NCBI GenBank assembly: GCA_964397045.1
Contig: CAYNHF010000011.1
Location: forward strand, 62,001-126,000
DNA length: 64,000 bases
Reading direction: 5' to 3'
DNA from: CAYNHF01 sp964397045
GTDB taxonomy: Bacteria > Actinomycetota > Acidimicrobiia > Spongiisociales > UBA5794
Shown here: positions 34,409 to 43,554 of the stretch, piece after piece
How the letters are laid out: every line of letters begins with the position of its first letter
Numbering within the stretch: position 1 is the first letter of the stretch
The notes under the pieces: model-generated
Database searches by the model: none
Told to the model about the DNA's origin: nothing
What the model saw: the letters and a program-made list of their open reading frames with translations, nothing else
Translations under genes and position numbers: made by a program

Positions 34409-34965
34409 TTTCCACCAACGACGTCAAGCCCGGTATGACGCTGAATCTCCCGGACGGGCTCTTCAACGTCGTTGAGTATCAGCACGTGAAGCCTGGCAAA
34501 GGGAAGGCGTTTGTACGCATGAAGCTGAAGAATGTCGAGACCGGAGCGGTGCTCGATCGTACGTTCCGCTCCAACGAAGATGTTCCCCGGGCGATGATCA
34601 ATCGCGCCGACTTCCAGTTTCTGTTCCGCGACGACATGGGTTTCCACTGTATGAACGCAGAGACCTATGAACAGATGGCGGTCGCCGCCGACCTTGTGGG
34701 TGATGCCGCGAACTTCATGGTCGAGGGAACCACAGTGCAGGTGAACATGTTCGAGGGCAACCCGCTCGGGATCGACCTCCCTGCTTCCGTGGAACTCGAA
34801 GTCACCTATGCCGAGCCGGGGGTGAAGGGCGACAGGGTCTCCGGCGCCACGAAGCCGATCACGCTCAGCACGGGACTTATCGTGCAGGCTCCGCTCTTCG
34901 TCGATCAGGGAGACGTGGTGAAGGTCGATACGCGAACCGGGGACTACATCACGCGGGTGTCGTGA
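34405..34965 (+). CDS. efp: Elongation factor P
   Basis: Relieves ribosome stalling at polyproline. The 186-residue three-domain protein begins MISTNDVKPGMTLNLPDG and carries the tip loop HVKPGKGKAF, with the Lys that is modified in some lineages and left unmodified in others. It ends with the domain III signature VDTRTGDYITRVS. No EpmA/YmfI-type modification gene is seen nearby. It overlaps nusB by four bases. Confidence 0.97.
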   Translation: MISTNDVKPGMTLNLPDGLFNVVEYQHVKPGKGKAFVRMKLKNVETGAVLDRTFRSNEDVPRAMINRADFQFLFRDDMGFHCMNAETYEQMAVAADLVGDAANFMVEGTTVQVNMFEGNPLGIDLPASVELEVTYAEPGVKGDRVSGATKPITLSTGLIVQAPLFVDQGDVVKVDTRTGDYITRVS

Positions 34966-35315
34966 ATCGGTCTGAGGCTCGAGTCGCTGCGTTCGCGGAA
35001 CTTTATGCCGCAGATGTGGCCCAGACCGAGCCCGCCAGCGATCTGCCTGCCCGCGCCCAGCGCTACGTCGACGGCGTGTGGGAGCACCGCCGTGAACTCG
35101 ATGACCAGATCGGTGCTGTCGCCACCGGATGGCGGGTCGAACGAATGCCACCAGTCGACCGCAACATTCTTCGGTTAGGGCTGTACGAACTGACGTACAC
35201 CGATACCCCGGTCGGGGTGGTGATCTCGGAGGCCGTCGAACTGGCGAAGACTTACTCGACCGCGAGAAGCGGCGCCTTCGTCAACGGCGTGCTCGCTCAA
35301 CTCGCTTCCACCTGA
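34962..35315 (+). CDS. nusB: Transcription antitermination factor NusB
   Basis: All-helical RNA-binding protein that forms the rRNA antitermination complex with NusE (S10). The 117-residue protein begins NRSEARVAAFAELYAAD, the usual Arg-rich first helix. It has PPVDRNILRLGLYELTY and VVISEAVELAKTY, then SGAFVNGVLAQL at the end. It is slightly shorter than typical (about 130-160). The GTG start overlaps the efp stop. About 170 bases follow before pyrR, containing the PyrR leader described separately. Confidence 0.95.
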   Translation: MNRSEARVAAFAELYAADVAQTEPASDLPARAQRYVDGVWEHRRELDDQIGAVATGWRVERMPPVDRNILRLGLYELTYTDTPVGVVISEAVELAKTYSTARSGAFVNGVLAQLAST

Positions 35316-35356
35316 AGCACCGAGTTCAGAGGCGCGACCGCGACGAGGGAGCCGGG

Positions 35357-35365
35357 TGCTACAGT
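35357..35365 (+). promoter_or_regulatory. Extended -10 promoter of the pyr operon
   Basis: TGCTACAGT is an extended -10 element (TGn plus TACAGT). Transcription would start near 35372, just upstream of the PyrR binding loop. The -35 region is not recognisable. Confidence 0.5.
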
Positions 35366-35377
35366 CGCCCCAACCGA

Positions 35378-35412
35378 CCTTTAAACCCGGTCCAGAGAGC
35401 CCGGAAAGGAGG
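35378..35412 (+). promoter_or_regulatory. PyrR binding loop overlapping the leader SD
   Basis: The segment has the conserved PyrR binding-loop core TCCAGAGAG at 35391-35399. A CCGG/CCGG upper stem (35387-35390 with 35401-35404) closes the loop, then comes a 5' side AAAC bulge and a CCTTT/AAAGG lower stem (35378-35382 with 35405-35409). The lower stem's 3' strand is part of AAAGGAGG, the SD of the leader ORF. UMP- or UTP-bound PyrR would stabilise the hairpin and hide that SD. No terminator is visible, so control is most likely translational. Confidence 0.8.
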
Positions 35413-35421
35413 AACCTCACG

Positions 35422-35493
35422 ATGCTGTTCTGTCGGCAGCGCACCGCTTTGCGCAGCCCCCCTGCCCCCCTCCCGCCTGGTGACGCGCCGTGA
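35422..35493 (+). CDS. pyr operon leader ORF (23 codons)
   Basis: ATG at 35422 lies nine bases after the AGGAGG of the PyrR loop. The frame encodes 23 residues, MLFCRQRTALRSPPAP followed by LPPGDAP, and stops with TGA at 35491, overlapping the pyrR GTG at 35490 (GTGA). The peptide sequence itself shows no codon bias suggesting attenuation. Its likely role is to couple ribosome entry at the PyrR-controlled SD to pyrR translation, since pyrR has no good SD of its own. Confidence 0.6.
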   Translation: MLFCRQRTALRSPPAPLPPGDAP

Positions 35494-36044
35494 ACCCGGT
35501 GATGACCCCAGATGACGTTTCGCGCGCACTGCGCAGGGTCGCCCATGAGATCATCGAACGCAATCGCGGCGCCGAAGACGTTCTGCTCATGGGGATTCAC
35601 ACCCGGGGGGTCCCGATGGCGCAGCGACTCGCCGCTGCTATCGGCACGATCGAAGGGACCGAAGTCCCGGTCGGGAGTCTCGACATCGGGTTGTATCGCG
35701 ACGATCTCGGGTCGCGGCCGACACCTTCGCTCGATACCACAGCAGTTCCGATCCCATTCGACGATCGCACCGTGGTGCTGGTCGATGACGTGTTGTACAC
35801 CGGTCGCACTATCCGTGCCGCACTCGATGCGATGGCAGACCTCGGTCGCGCGGCCCGAGTGCAGCTCGCGGTGCTGGTCGATCGTGGACACCGCCAGCTA
35901 CCGATTCGTGCCGACTACGTCGGCAAGAACCTTCCCACGAGCCACGACGAACGCGTCATGGTCCACCTCACGGAGATCGATGGCGACGACGGGGTGTGGC
36001 TCGAAACACCTACCCAGGATGCAATGAGAATGGGGGACGAATGA
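35490..36044 (+). CDS. pyrR: Pyrimidine regulatory protein PyrR / uracil phosphoribosyltransferase
   Basis: RNA-binding regulator of the pyr operon, homologous to phosphoribosyltransferases and often retaining weak UPRT activity. The 184-residue protein has MGIHTRGVPMAQRLA, the PyrR-type segment YRDDLGSRPTPSL and the PRPP loop VVLVDDVLYTGRTIRAALDA. It ends with VGKNLPTSHDERVMVHLTE. The GTG at 35490 overlaps the leader ORF stop; an ATG at 35502 is an alternative. Its stop overlaps pyrB (ATGA). Confidence 0.95.
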   Translation: MNPVMTPDDVSRALRRVAHEIIERNRGAEDVLLMGIHTRGVPMAQRLAAAIGTIEGTEVPVGSLDIGLYRDDLGSRPTPSLDTTAVPIPFDDRTVVLVDDVLYTGRTIRAALDAMADLGRAARVQLAVLVDRGHRQLPIRADYVGKNLPTSHDERVMVHLTEIDGDDGVWLETPTQDAMRMGDE

Positions 36045-36958
36045 AGCACATGCTGACCACCGAGGGCCTCGACCGGGGGGTCATCACCAGCTTGCTGGAC
36101 GACGCAGATGAGTTTGTCGAAGTCCTCGGACGACCGATTCCGAAGGTCCCGGCGTTGCGGGGGCGGACCGTTGCCACGTTGTTTTTCGAGGCGTCTACCC
36201 GGACGCGTATGTCATTCGAGAAGGCAGCCAAAGCGTTGTCGGCAGATACCGTGTCTTTCTCGCCGGGCACGAGTGCGTTGAAGAAGGGCGAGAGCCTCAA
36301 GGACACGGCGCTCACGATCCAGGCGATGGGCGTTGACCTGATGATCGTGCGTCACGCGGCCACGGGGGCAGCCTGGCGCCTCGCCGAGTGGGTCGACGTG
36401 CCTGTGGTGAACGGTGGCGACGGTGCCCATCAGCACCCGACGCAGGCTCTCCTCGACTGCCTCACGCTTCGCCAGCACTTCGGCTCACTCGACGGTCTCA
36501 AGATCGGTATTGTCGGTGATATCCGCCACAGCCGGGTAGCCCGCTCCGACATCTTTGCCATGACAACCCTGGGGGCGGACGTGACCCTGGTGGCGCCCTC
36601 CACATTGCTGCCGCACACCACTGAAGGGTGGCCGGTCGCCACCACCGGCGAGTTCGATGACGTCCTCACCGAACTCGATGTCGTTTACCTGCTGCGGGTC
36701 CAAGCGGAGCGCGGGGGTGCATCCGTTTTCCCATCAGTCGCCGAGTACCGGTCTCGCTTCGGGATGACGGCAGAACGCCTGGCGAGATTGAAACCCCACG
36801 CCGCAGTGCTCCACCCGGGTCCGATGATTCGGGGAGTCGAGATCGATCACGAAGTGGCGGACGATCCGCGGACCCTGGTGCTGGACCAGGTCGCCAACGG
36901 CGTGGCCGTCCGGATGGCCGTCTTGTTCCAGCTGCTCGGAGGTGAGCGGGATGTCTGA
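36041..36958 (+). CDS. pyrB: Aspartate carbamoyltransferase, catalytic subunit
   Basis: Condenses carbamoyl phosphate and aspartate. The 305-residue protein has the carbamoyl-phosphate motif FFEASTRTRMSFEKA, GDGAHQHPTQALLD, GDIRHSRVARS and the aspartate-side loop LLRVQAERGG, with HPGPMIRGVEI near the end. No regulatory subunit (pyrI) is present, as expected in actinobacteria. Translationally coupled on both sides; pyrC starts eight bases before its stop. Confidence 0.97.
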   Translation: MKHMLTTEGLDRGVITSLLDDADEFVEVLGRPIPKVPALRGRTVATLFFEASTRTRMSFEKAAKALSADTVSFSPGTSALKKGESLKDTALTIQAMGVDLMIVRHAATGAAWRLAEWVDVPVVNGGDGAHQHPTQALLDCLTLRQHFGSLDGLKIGIVGDIRHSRVARSDIFAMTTLGADVTLVAPSTLLPHTTEGWPVATTGEFDDVLTELDVVYLLRVQAERGGASVFPSVAEYRSRFGMTAERLARLKPHAAVLHPGPMIRGVEIDHEVADDPRTLVLDQVANGVAVRMAVLFQLLGGERDV

Positions 36959-38234
36959 GGTACTCATCAAAGGGGGCACGGTACTGACGGCCGGCGGCGT
37001 GACGGCGGCGGATGTGTTGGTCGCCGAAGGGGTGGTTGTCGAGGTCGGCCCCGACCTGATTGTGGAAGCCGCTACCGAGATCGACGCACGGGACTGCTGG
37101 GTGGGACCCGGACTCGTGGACGTGCATACTCATCTGCGGGAGCCGGGGCAAGAGCACAAGGAAGACATCGCCTCCGGTTCGCGGGCCGCGGCCGCGGGCG
37201 GGTACACCGCCGTGGTCGCCATGCCAAACACTGATCCTGCGGTCGACAGCGGTCATGTGGCTAGGTTCGTGGTCGAGCGCGGCGAGCGGGCAGGGCTGGT
37301 CGAGGTCGCCGCGGCCGGCTGCTTGAGCCTGGATCGGGAGGGCCGCAAGCTGGCTCATCTCGACGAATTGTGGGATGCAGGCGTCCGTGTCTTCACAGAC
37401 GACGGCGACACGGTTGCGGACGCCGGTTTGTTGCGACGCGCCATGGAATACATCGCCGAACTCGGTGGCGTCGTGGCCCAACATGCCATCGACCCGGGAC
37501 TCGCTTCCGGAGGCCATATGCATGAAGGCGCCGTATCCGCCCGGCTCGGAGTGCAGGGCATCCCGGCGCTGGCCGAGGAGGTCGTGTTGGCGAGGGACCT
37601 GGCGCTCGTACGTCTCACCGGGGTCAGCTATCACGCTCAGCATCTCAGCACGGCGGGGGCGGTCGAACTGATCGCCGCGGCGAAGGAGGAAGGCCTCCCC
37701 GTCACCGCAGAGGCGACTCCCCATCATCTGGCATTCGACGAGGTCGTGGTCGCTCGCGACGTCGCAGATCCGACGTACAAGATGATGCCCCCCCTGCGCA
37801 GCGCGGTTGATGTTGCCGCGGTGCGGGTCGCGCTGGAAACAGGGATCATCGATGTTGTCGCGACAGATCACGCGCCGCACGCACCCCACGAAAAGGATGT
37901 TGCCTTCGAGGAGGCCCCCTTTGGCGTCACCGGCCTCGAGTGGGCGGCAGCGGTGGTCAACACCGTTGTCGAACTCGACATGGCGCGGTTCTTCGAGCGG
38001 ATGGCGACGCGGCCGGCCGAGATTGCCGGACTCACCGCCACCCAGGGCGGACCCGTGGCTCCCGGCCGGATCGCCAATCTCTTGGTCTTCGACCCTGCCT
38101 CGGAATGGACCGCTGCCGGCACCTACTCGCGATCGGTCAACAGCCCGTATCTCGGCAGGCAGTGGAGGGGTGCGGTCAGAACCACGATTCACGACGGTGT
38201 GGTCACACATGCGGGGGTGAGCGCACGCGTATGA
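36951..38234 (+). CDS. pyrC: Dihydroorotase
   Basis: Cyclises carbamoyl aspartate to dihydroorotate. The 427-residue class I dihydroorotase has the zinc motif GLVDVHTHLREPGQEHKEDI, AMPNTDPAVDS, the AEATPHHL metal segment, and the catalytic Asp in VVATDHAPHAPHEKD. I chose the ATG at 36951 because GGAGGTGA lies directly upstream; a GTG at 36942 would add three residues. It overlaps pyrB by eight bases and carA by four. Confidence 0.96.
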   Translation: MSEVLIKGGTVLTAGGVTAADVLVAEGVVVEVGPDLIVEAATEIDARDCWVGPGLVDVHTHLREPGQEHKEDIASGSRAAAAGGYTAVVAMPNTDPAVDSGHVARFVVERGERAGLVEVAAAGCLSLDREGRKLAHLDELWDAGVRVFTDDGDTVADAGLLRRAMEYIAELGGVVAQHAIDPGLASGGHMHEGAVSARLGVQGIPALAEEVVLARDLALVRLTGVSYHAQHLSTAGAVELIAAAKEEGLPVTAEATPHHLAFDEVVVARDVADPTYKMMPPLRSAVDVAAVRVALETGIIDVVATDHAPHAPHEKDVAFEEAPFGVTGLEWAAAVVNTVVELDMARFFERMATRPAEIAGLTATQGGPVAPGRIANLLVFDPASEWTAAGTYSRSVNSPYLGRQWRGAVRTTIHDGVVTHAGVSARV

Positions 38235-39388
38235 GCGGCGTGTTGGTGCTGGCCGACGGAACGGTGTTTCGAGGTACGTCGGTTGGTGCTCCCGGCCTTG
38301 CTACCGGCGAGGTGGTTTTCAACACGGCGATGACCGGCTACCAGGAGATAGCAACCGACCCTTCGTATGCCGAGCAGGTGGTCGTGATGACCGCGGCCCA
38401 CATCGGCAACTACGGTGTCGCTCACTCCGATGACCAGTCCGGCTCGCCGCATCTGAAGGGCCTCATCATCCGATCGATGGCCCGGCGCGCCTCGAGTTGG
38501 CGGGCTGAGGCCGATTTGGCGTCGTGGCTCCAGGGCCACGGTGTGGTAACGCTCTCTGATGTCGATACCCGCCGGCTGACTCGCCATGTGCGGACGCACG
38601 GTGCGATGCCGGCCGCGGTTGCGACGGACCACACCGAGGCAGAGGTGAAGGCCGTCGCGGCGGCAGCCCCGCAACTGGAGGGCAAGGACCTGACCCTGCA
38701 AGTCACGACGCAGGAACCATATCGAGTGGAAGCAGAACACCCGCGTCGCGGTGGGATCGTCGCGTTCGACTTCGGTATCAAGCGCGACATCTTGCGTGGC
38801 TGGACCAGGCGCGGGTTCGACGTGGACGTGCTTCCGGCCACTGCCAGCGCGACCGATGTCCTCGCACTCCGACCGGACGCGGTATTCCTATCGAATGGGC
38901 CGGGCGACCCCGAACCCCTGCTCGGCAGCATCGCCGCGGTCCGGCAACTGCTCGACAAGGTCCCCGTGGTTGGTATCTGTTTGGGCCATCAGGTGCTGGC
39001 GCTGGCGCTGGGCGCACACTCCTTCAAGCTGCCGTTCGGTCACCACGGGGGCAACCATCCGGTTCGGCGGTTGCGAGACGGGAAGATCGCGGTCACCGCT
39101 CAGAACCACGGATTCGCCATCGACCTGTGGGGTCTCAGTGAGCAGGATGCTCCCGAGTCGGGTGACGGGGTACCAAGCCGCGAACGCTTGCCCGCACGGG
39201 TCACCACCCCGATGGGAGAAGTGGAACCGACGCATCAGAACCTCAACGACGGCACACTGGAAGGGCTGGTGTGTCTCGATGTCGCGGCAGCCTCGGTGCA
39301 GTACCACCCGGAGGCTGCTCCGGGGCCGCGAGATGCGGACGGGGTATTCGACGACTTCGTTGGGGTCATGGAGCGCTTCCATGCCTAA
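38231..39388 (+). CDS. carA: Carbamoyl-phosphate synthase small (glutaminase) subunit
   Basis: Releases ammonia from glutamine for CarB. The 385-residue protein has the N-terminal small-subunit domain (VLADGTVFRGTS, GEVVFNTAMTGYQEI). The class I glutaminase domain follows, with nucleophile Cys in VVGICLGHQVLALALG, KIAVTAQNHGFAID and HPEAAPGPRDA. The stop lies eight bases inside carB. The cluster supplies carbamoyl phosphate for both pyrimidines and arginine. Confidence 0.97.
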   Translation: MSGVLVLADGTVFRGTSVGAPGLATGEVVFNTAMTGYQEIATDPSYAEQVVVMTAAHIGNYGVAHSDDQSGSPHLKGLIIRSMARRASSWRAEADLASWLQGHGVVTLSDVDTRRLTRHVRTHGAMPAAVATDHTEAEVKAVAAAAPQLEGKDLTLQVTTQEPYRVEAEHPRRGGIVAFDFGIKRDILRGWTRRGFDVDVLPATASATDVLALRPDAVFLSNGPGDPEPLLGSIAAVRQLLDKVPVVGICLGHQVLALALGAHSFKLPFGHHGGNHPVRRLRDGKIAVTAQNHGFAIDLWGLSEQDAPESGDGVPSRERLPARVTTPMGEVEPTHQNLNDGTLEGLVCLDVAAASVQYHPEAAPGPRDADGVFDDFVGVMERFHA

Positions 39389-42300
39389 AAGACAGGACCT
39401 GCGTTCGATTCTGGTGGTCGGCTCGGGTCCGATCGTCATCGGACAAGCCTGCGAGTTCGACTACTCGGGAACGCAGGCCGTGAAGGTGCTCCGTGAGCAG
39501 ATGTATCGGGTCATCCTCGTGAATTCGAACCCGGCGACGATCATGACTGATCCCGACCTGGCAGACGCGACGTATGTCGAGCCGATCACGGCTCCTGTGA
39601 TCGAGGCCATCATCGACGAGGAACGACCAGACGCTCTGCTAGCGACGCTGGGGGGTCAAACGGCCCTCAACGTGACGATGGAACTCGCGGCAGCCGGTGT
39701 ATTCGACAAGTTCGGGGTCGAGCTGATCGGGGCCGGTATCGAAGCGATCGCAACCGCTGAAGACCGGGGCCGCTTCAAGGTCGCCATGAACGAAGCCGGA
39801 ATCGAGACGGCGCGCTCGAGCTATGTACGCTCGCTCGAGGATGCTCTCGCCACCGTGACCGACCTGGGGTACCCGGCCATGGTGCGGCCGTCCTACATCC
39901 TGGGAGGCGGCGGCACGGGCCTGGCAGGTGACGAGGCTGCCTTTCGGCGGATCGTTACTGCAGGCCTGGCTGCTTCGCCGGTGGGGGAGGTCCTGGTCGA
40001 GGAGTCGTTGCTGGGCTGGAAGGAGTATGAACTGGAGGTCATGCGAGACGGCGCAGACAACGCCGTCATCGTCTGTTCCATCGAGAACCTCGATCCGATG
40101 GGCGTGCACACCGGAGATTCGATCACCGTTGCTCCCGCCATCACGCTGTCGGACAGGGAGTACCAGGACATGCGTGACGAAGCTATCACCTGCCTGCGTG
40201 CGATCGGCGTTGACACCGGGGGCTCCAACGTACAGTTTGCGGTCGATCCGAAGACCGGGAGGCGGGTGATCATCGAGATGAACCCGCGAGTGTCACGCTC
40301 TTCTGCCCTTGCATCGAAAGCCACCGGTTTTCCGATCGCCAAGATCGCCGCCCTGCTTGCCGTCGGCTACTGCCTGGACGAGATCGTTAACGACATCACG
40401 GGAGCGACGCCTGCCTCGTTCGAACCCGCCCTCGACTACATCGTCGTCAAGGTGCCACGGTTTGACTTCGCGAAGTTCCCTTCCAGTTCCGGCGAACTGG
40501 GAACGGCGATGCAGTCCGTAGGCGAGGCGATGGCCATCGGTCGCAGCTTCTCCGAAGCGCTGCAGAAGGCGCTGCGCAGCCTGGAGACCGGTCGCAGCGG
40601 CCTCAACGCGGATCAGGCTGAGGTCGGCCTACTGGAATTGGGAGATGGCGAACTCCTCGCTCGCTGCGAGGTGCCATCACCCGACCGCATCTTCGCGGTC
40701 GCCGAGGCACTGCGCCGCGGTGTTGCGGTGGATGCGCTCGCCGAGCTGACCGCGATCGACCCGTGGTTCCTCGCTGAAATGAACTCCATCGTGTCGCTAC
40801 GGAAGCGGCTGGTAGAGGGTGGTGAAGGGGTCGATGCCGGCACGCTGCGGCAGGCGAAACGAGACGGTTTCAGTGATCGGCAGCTGGCCTATCTGTGGGG
40901 CTGTCAAGAGGCGTCGGTCGCATCGCTGCGGCGCCGCCTCGACGTGACCCCGGTTTTCAGAACCGTCGATACCTGCGCCGCGGAGTTCGAGGCACGGACT
41001 CCATACTTCTACGGGACCTACGAGGAGGAAGACGAGGTTCCGGCCTCGGCTCCGGGAACGGTTGTGGTACTCGGCTCGGGACCGAATCGGATCGGTCAAG
41101 GGATCGAGTTCGACTACTGCTGCGTACACGCCGCATTTGCATTGCGCGACGCCGGGTATCGCACGGTGATGGTGAACTGCAATCCGGAGACCGTGTCGAC
41201 GGACTACGACACTTCCGACCGGTTGTACTTCGAACCGCTCACGGTCGAAGACGTGCTGGCCATCTTGGAGGCCGAGCAACCGGAGGCGGTGGTGGTTCAG
41301 CTCGGCGGCCAGACCCCGCTCGGCCTGGCGCATGCGCTCGAAGCGGCCGGATTCAGGGTCGCAGGCACGTCGCCGGACGCGATCGACCTTGCGGAGGACC
41401 GCGAACGGTTCTCCGGCTTGTGTGCTGCAGTCGGTGTACCCCAGCCGGCACATGGCATCGCTCGATCCGAGGCCGAGGCTGAAGCCGTCGTCGACCGGAT
41501 CGGGCTTCCGGTATTGGTGAGGCCGTCGTATGTGCTCGGCGGAAGAGCAATGCGAATCATCTACAGCGTCGAGGAACTGAGGGCCTACACCGATGAGTTG
41601 TACGGTTCGGCCCTGGGCGGTGACGCCGACCTGTCCGGAGCGCCGCTGCTGATCGACCGTTTCCTGGAGTCCGCGGTCGAAGTGGACGTTGATGCCATCT
41701 ACGACGGGGACGAACTCTTCATAGGTGGTGTGATGGAGCACGTGGAAGAGGCAGGGGTGCACTCAGGAGATAGTGCGTGTGTGGTGCCGCCCCCCACTCT
41801 CGGGACACGGGCCCACGAGAAGATCCTCCAATACACCGAGCGGCTGGCACGGGGCCTCGAAGTGCAAGGTCTGCTCAACATCCAGTTTGCCGTACAGGGA
41901 GATCAGGTCTTCGTCCTGGAAGCGAACCCGCGAGCCTCGAGAACCGTTCCGTTCATCTCGAAAGCGACCGGTGTGCCTCTGGCCAAGGTCGCGACGCGGG
42001 TGATGCTGGGCGAGTCGCTGGCAGATCTGCGAGCGGCGGGAGTCATCGCGGAACGGCTCCCGGCAGACTTCGTCGCGATCAAGGAAGCAGTGCTGCCCTG
42101 GACGAGGTTCCCGGATGAAGACACCGTGCTCGGCCCCGAGATGCGGGCCACCGGTGAGGTCATGGGCCTCGGGCCTGATCTCGGGGTCGCCTACGGCAAG
42201 TCGTTGCTCGCCGCGGGTCATCGGCTGCCTGCCGAGGGCCAGGTCTTCATTTCACTCGCCGATCGCGACAAACCGGTCGGAGTTGAGGTGGCCGGGCACT

Positions 42301-42644
42301 TCGCAGCGGCCGGCTTCCGACTCCTGGCCACCCACGGCACCGCAGGCCACCTCGCCAGGCACGGCATCGCGGCGACCCACGTCGACAAGGTAGGGGAGGG
42401 ACCCTACGACCCGGTCGCACTCATCGAGGACGGTGCGATCGACCTGGTCGTCAACACACCTCGCGGCAAGCGAGCCCGCGGCGATGGTGGGCTCATCAGG
42501 CGCGCGGCCACCCGGCATGGGATCCCGTGCGTGACCACCGTGCAAGGCGGGCTGGCGATGGCGGGCAGCTTACGCGGGGCCGATCTCAAACGCGCCGAGG
42601 TGGCTCCGCTGCAGGAATACCACGACCGGTTATCGCATGGTTGA
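39381..42644 (+). CDS. carB: Carbamoyl-phosphate synthase large subunit
   Basis: 1087-residue synthetase with two ATP-grasp halves. The first half has LVVGSGPIVIGQACEFDYSG, NSNPATIMTDPD, LATLGGQTALN and MNPRVSRSSALASKATG. The second half repeats them as LGSGPNRIGQGIEFDYC, NCNPETVSTDYDTSD, QLGGQTPLG and ANPRASRTVPFISKATG. An oligomerisation domain lies between, and the C-terminal allosteric MGS-like domain contains LLATHGTAGHLARHG and VNTPRGKRARGDGG. The ATG at 39381 overlaps carA by eight bases, and its end overlaps pyrD by eight. Confidence 0.98.
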   Translation: MPKRQDLRSILVVGSGPIVIGQACEFDYSGTQAVKVLREQMYRVILVNSNPATIMTDPDLADATYVEPITAPVIEAIIDEERPDALLATLGGQTALNVTMELAAAGVFDKFGVELIGAGIEAIATAEDRGRFKVAMNEAGIETARSSYVRSLEDALATVTDLGYPAMVRPSYILGGGGTGLAGDEAAFRRIVTAGLAASPVGEVLVEESLLGWKEYELEVMRDGADNAVIVCSIENLDPMGVHTGDSITVAPAITLSDREYQDMRDEAITCLRAIGVDTGGSNVQFAVDPKTGRRVIIEMNPRVSRSSALASKATGFPIAKIAALLAVGYCLDEIVNDITGATPASFEPALDYIVVKVPRFDFAKFPSSSGELGTAMQSVGEAMAIGRSFSEALQKALRSLETGRSGLNADQAEVGLLELGDGELLARCEVPSPDRIFAVAEALRRGVAVDALAELTAIDPWFLAEMNSIVSLRKRLVEGGEGVDAGTLRQAKRDGFSDRQLAYLWGCQEASVASLRRRLDVTPVFRTVDTCAAEFEARTPYFYGTYEEEDEVPASAPGTVVVLGSGPNRIGQGIEFDYCCVHAAFALRDAGYRTVMVNCNPETVSTDYDTSDRLYFEPLTVEDVLAILEAEQPEAVVVQLGGQTPLGLAHALEAAGFRVAGTSPDAIDLAEDRERFSGLCAAVGVPQPAHGIARSEAEAEAVVDRIGLPVLVRPSYVLGGRAMRIIYSVEELRAYTDELYGSALGGDADLSGAPLLIDRFLESAVEVDVDAIYDGDELFIGGVMEHVEEAGVHSGDSACVVPPPTLGTRAHEKILQYTERLARGLEVQGLLNIQFAVQGDQVFVLEANPRASRTVPFISKATGVPLAKVATRVMLGESLADLRAAGVIAERLPADFVAIKEAVLPWTRFPDEDTVLGPEMRATGEVMGLGPDLGVAYGKSLLAAGHRLPAEGQVFISLADRDKPVGVEVAGHFAAAGFRLLATHGTAGHLARHGIAATHVDKVGEGPYDPVALIEDGAIDLVVNTPRGKRARGDGGLIRRAATRHGIPCVTTVQGGLAMAGSLRGADLKRAEVAPLQEYHDRLSHG

Positions 42645-43554
42645 TCTGTCGGTTGACCTCGGCCCCTTGCGGCTGGCAACCCCTCTGGTAGCGGCGTCCG
42701 GGACCGTGGGATCTGTCGTCGATTTCGCGGCCGTCGGAGCACTCGAGGCTTACGGGGCTGCGGTGGCCAAGTCGGTGAGTGAAGAGCCGTGGCAAGGAAG
42801 GCAGGCACCGCGCCTGGCGCCGACCGCCACCGGCATGCTGAACGCGATCGGTATTCAGAATCCGGGTATCGAGGCCTGGCTGGACACGTACGCGGCCGCC
42901 GTCGGGAGCCTCGACGTCGCGGTCTGGGGGTCTGCCGTCGGCTACACCCCGAACCAGTTCGCGCGGGTAGCCGCCGGTCTGTCCAGAGCCGCCATCGCAG
43001 CGATCGAAGTGAATCTCTCTTGCCCCAATCTCGAAGACGAGTCGATGTTCGCACTCGATCCAGATGCGTCGGCTGCCGTCATTGCAGCCGTGCGGGCCGA
43101 GACAGCACTGCCGGTCGGCGCCAAGTTGTCACCCAACGCCCCGGATGTTGTCGCCGTGGCGGCCGCCGTCGCCGATGCCGGAGCCGACTTCGTCGTGCTC
43201 ACCAATACGGTGTGGGGGGCAGGGATCGACGTAGAGACCCGTCGTCCGCTTCTGTCGAGTGTCGTCGGCGGATACTCCGGCCGCGGCATCAAACCGATCG
43301 CGCTTCGCTGTGTATGGGAGGTGCATCAGGCGCTCCCCGAGCTGCCGATCGTGGGCTGTGGCGGCGTCCGTACGGGCACCGATGCGGTTGAGTTCCTGTT
43401 GGCAGGGGCGTCTGCCGTTGCGCTGGGCAGTGTGCATTTCGAAGCACCCCGAGCCGGACGTCGGGTACTCGACGAATTGACGCAGCACTGCGAGGGTCAC
43501 GACGTCAGTGCAGTGGCAGAACTGACGGGAGGAGCAATACCGTGGGAGAAGTGA
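42637..43554 (+). CDS. pyrD: Dihydroorotate dehydrogenase, class 1B-like catalytic subunit
   Basis: FMN flavoprotein that oxidises dihydroorotate to orotate. The 305-residue protein has the class 1 layout: LATPLVAASGTVG, TATGMLNAIGIQNPGIE, the active-site Cys in EVNLSCPNLEDE, GAKLSPNAPDV and the FMN phosphate site VGCGGVRTGTDAVEFLLAGA. Segments around the N-terminus match class 1B, which normally works with the iron-sulfur flavoprotein PyrK and NAD+. No pyrK is present between carB and pyrD or elsewhere in the window. It overlaps carB by 8 bases and pyrF by 13. Confidence 0.93.
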   Translation: MVDLSVDLGPLRLATPLVAASGTVGSVVDFAAVGALEAYGAAVAKSVSEEPWQGRQAPRLAPTATGMLNAIGIQNPGIEAWLDTYAAAVGSLDVAVWGSAVGYTPNQFARVAAGLSRAAIAAIEVNLSCPNLEDESMFALDPDASAAVIAAVRAETALPVGAKLSPNAPDVVAVAAAVADAGADFVVLTNTVWGAGIDVETRRPLLSSVVGGYSGRGIKPIALRCVWEVHQALPELPIVGCGGVRTGTDAVEFLLAGASAVALGSVHFEAPRAGRRVLDELTQHCEGHDVSAVAELTGGAIPWEK

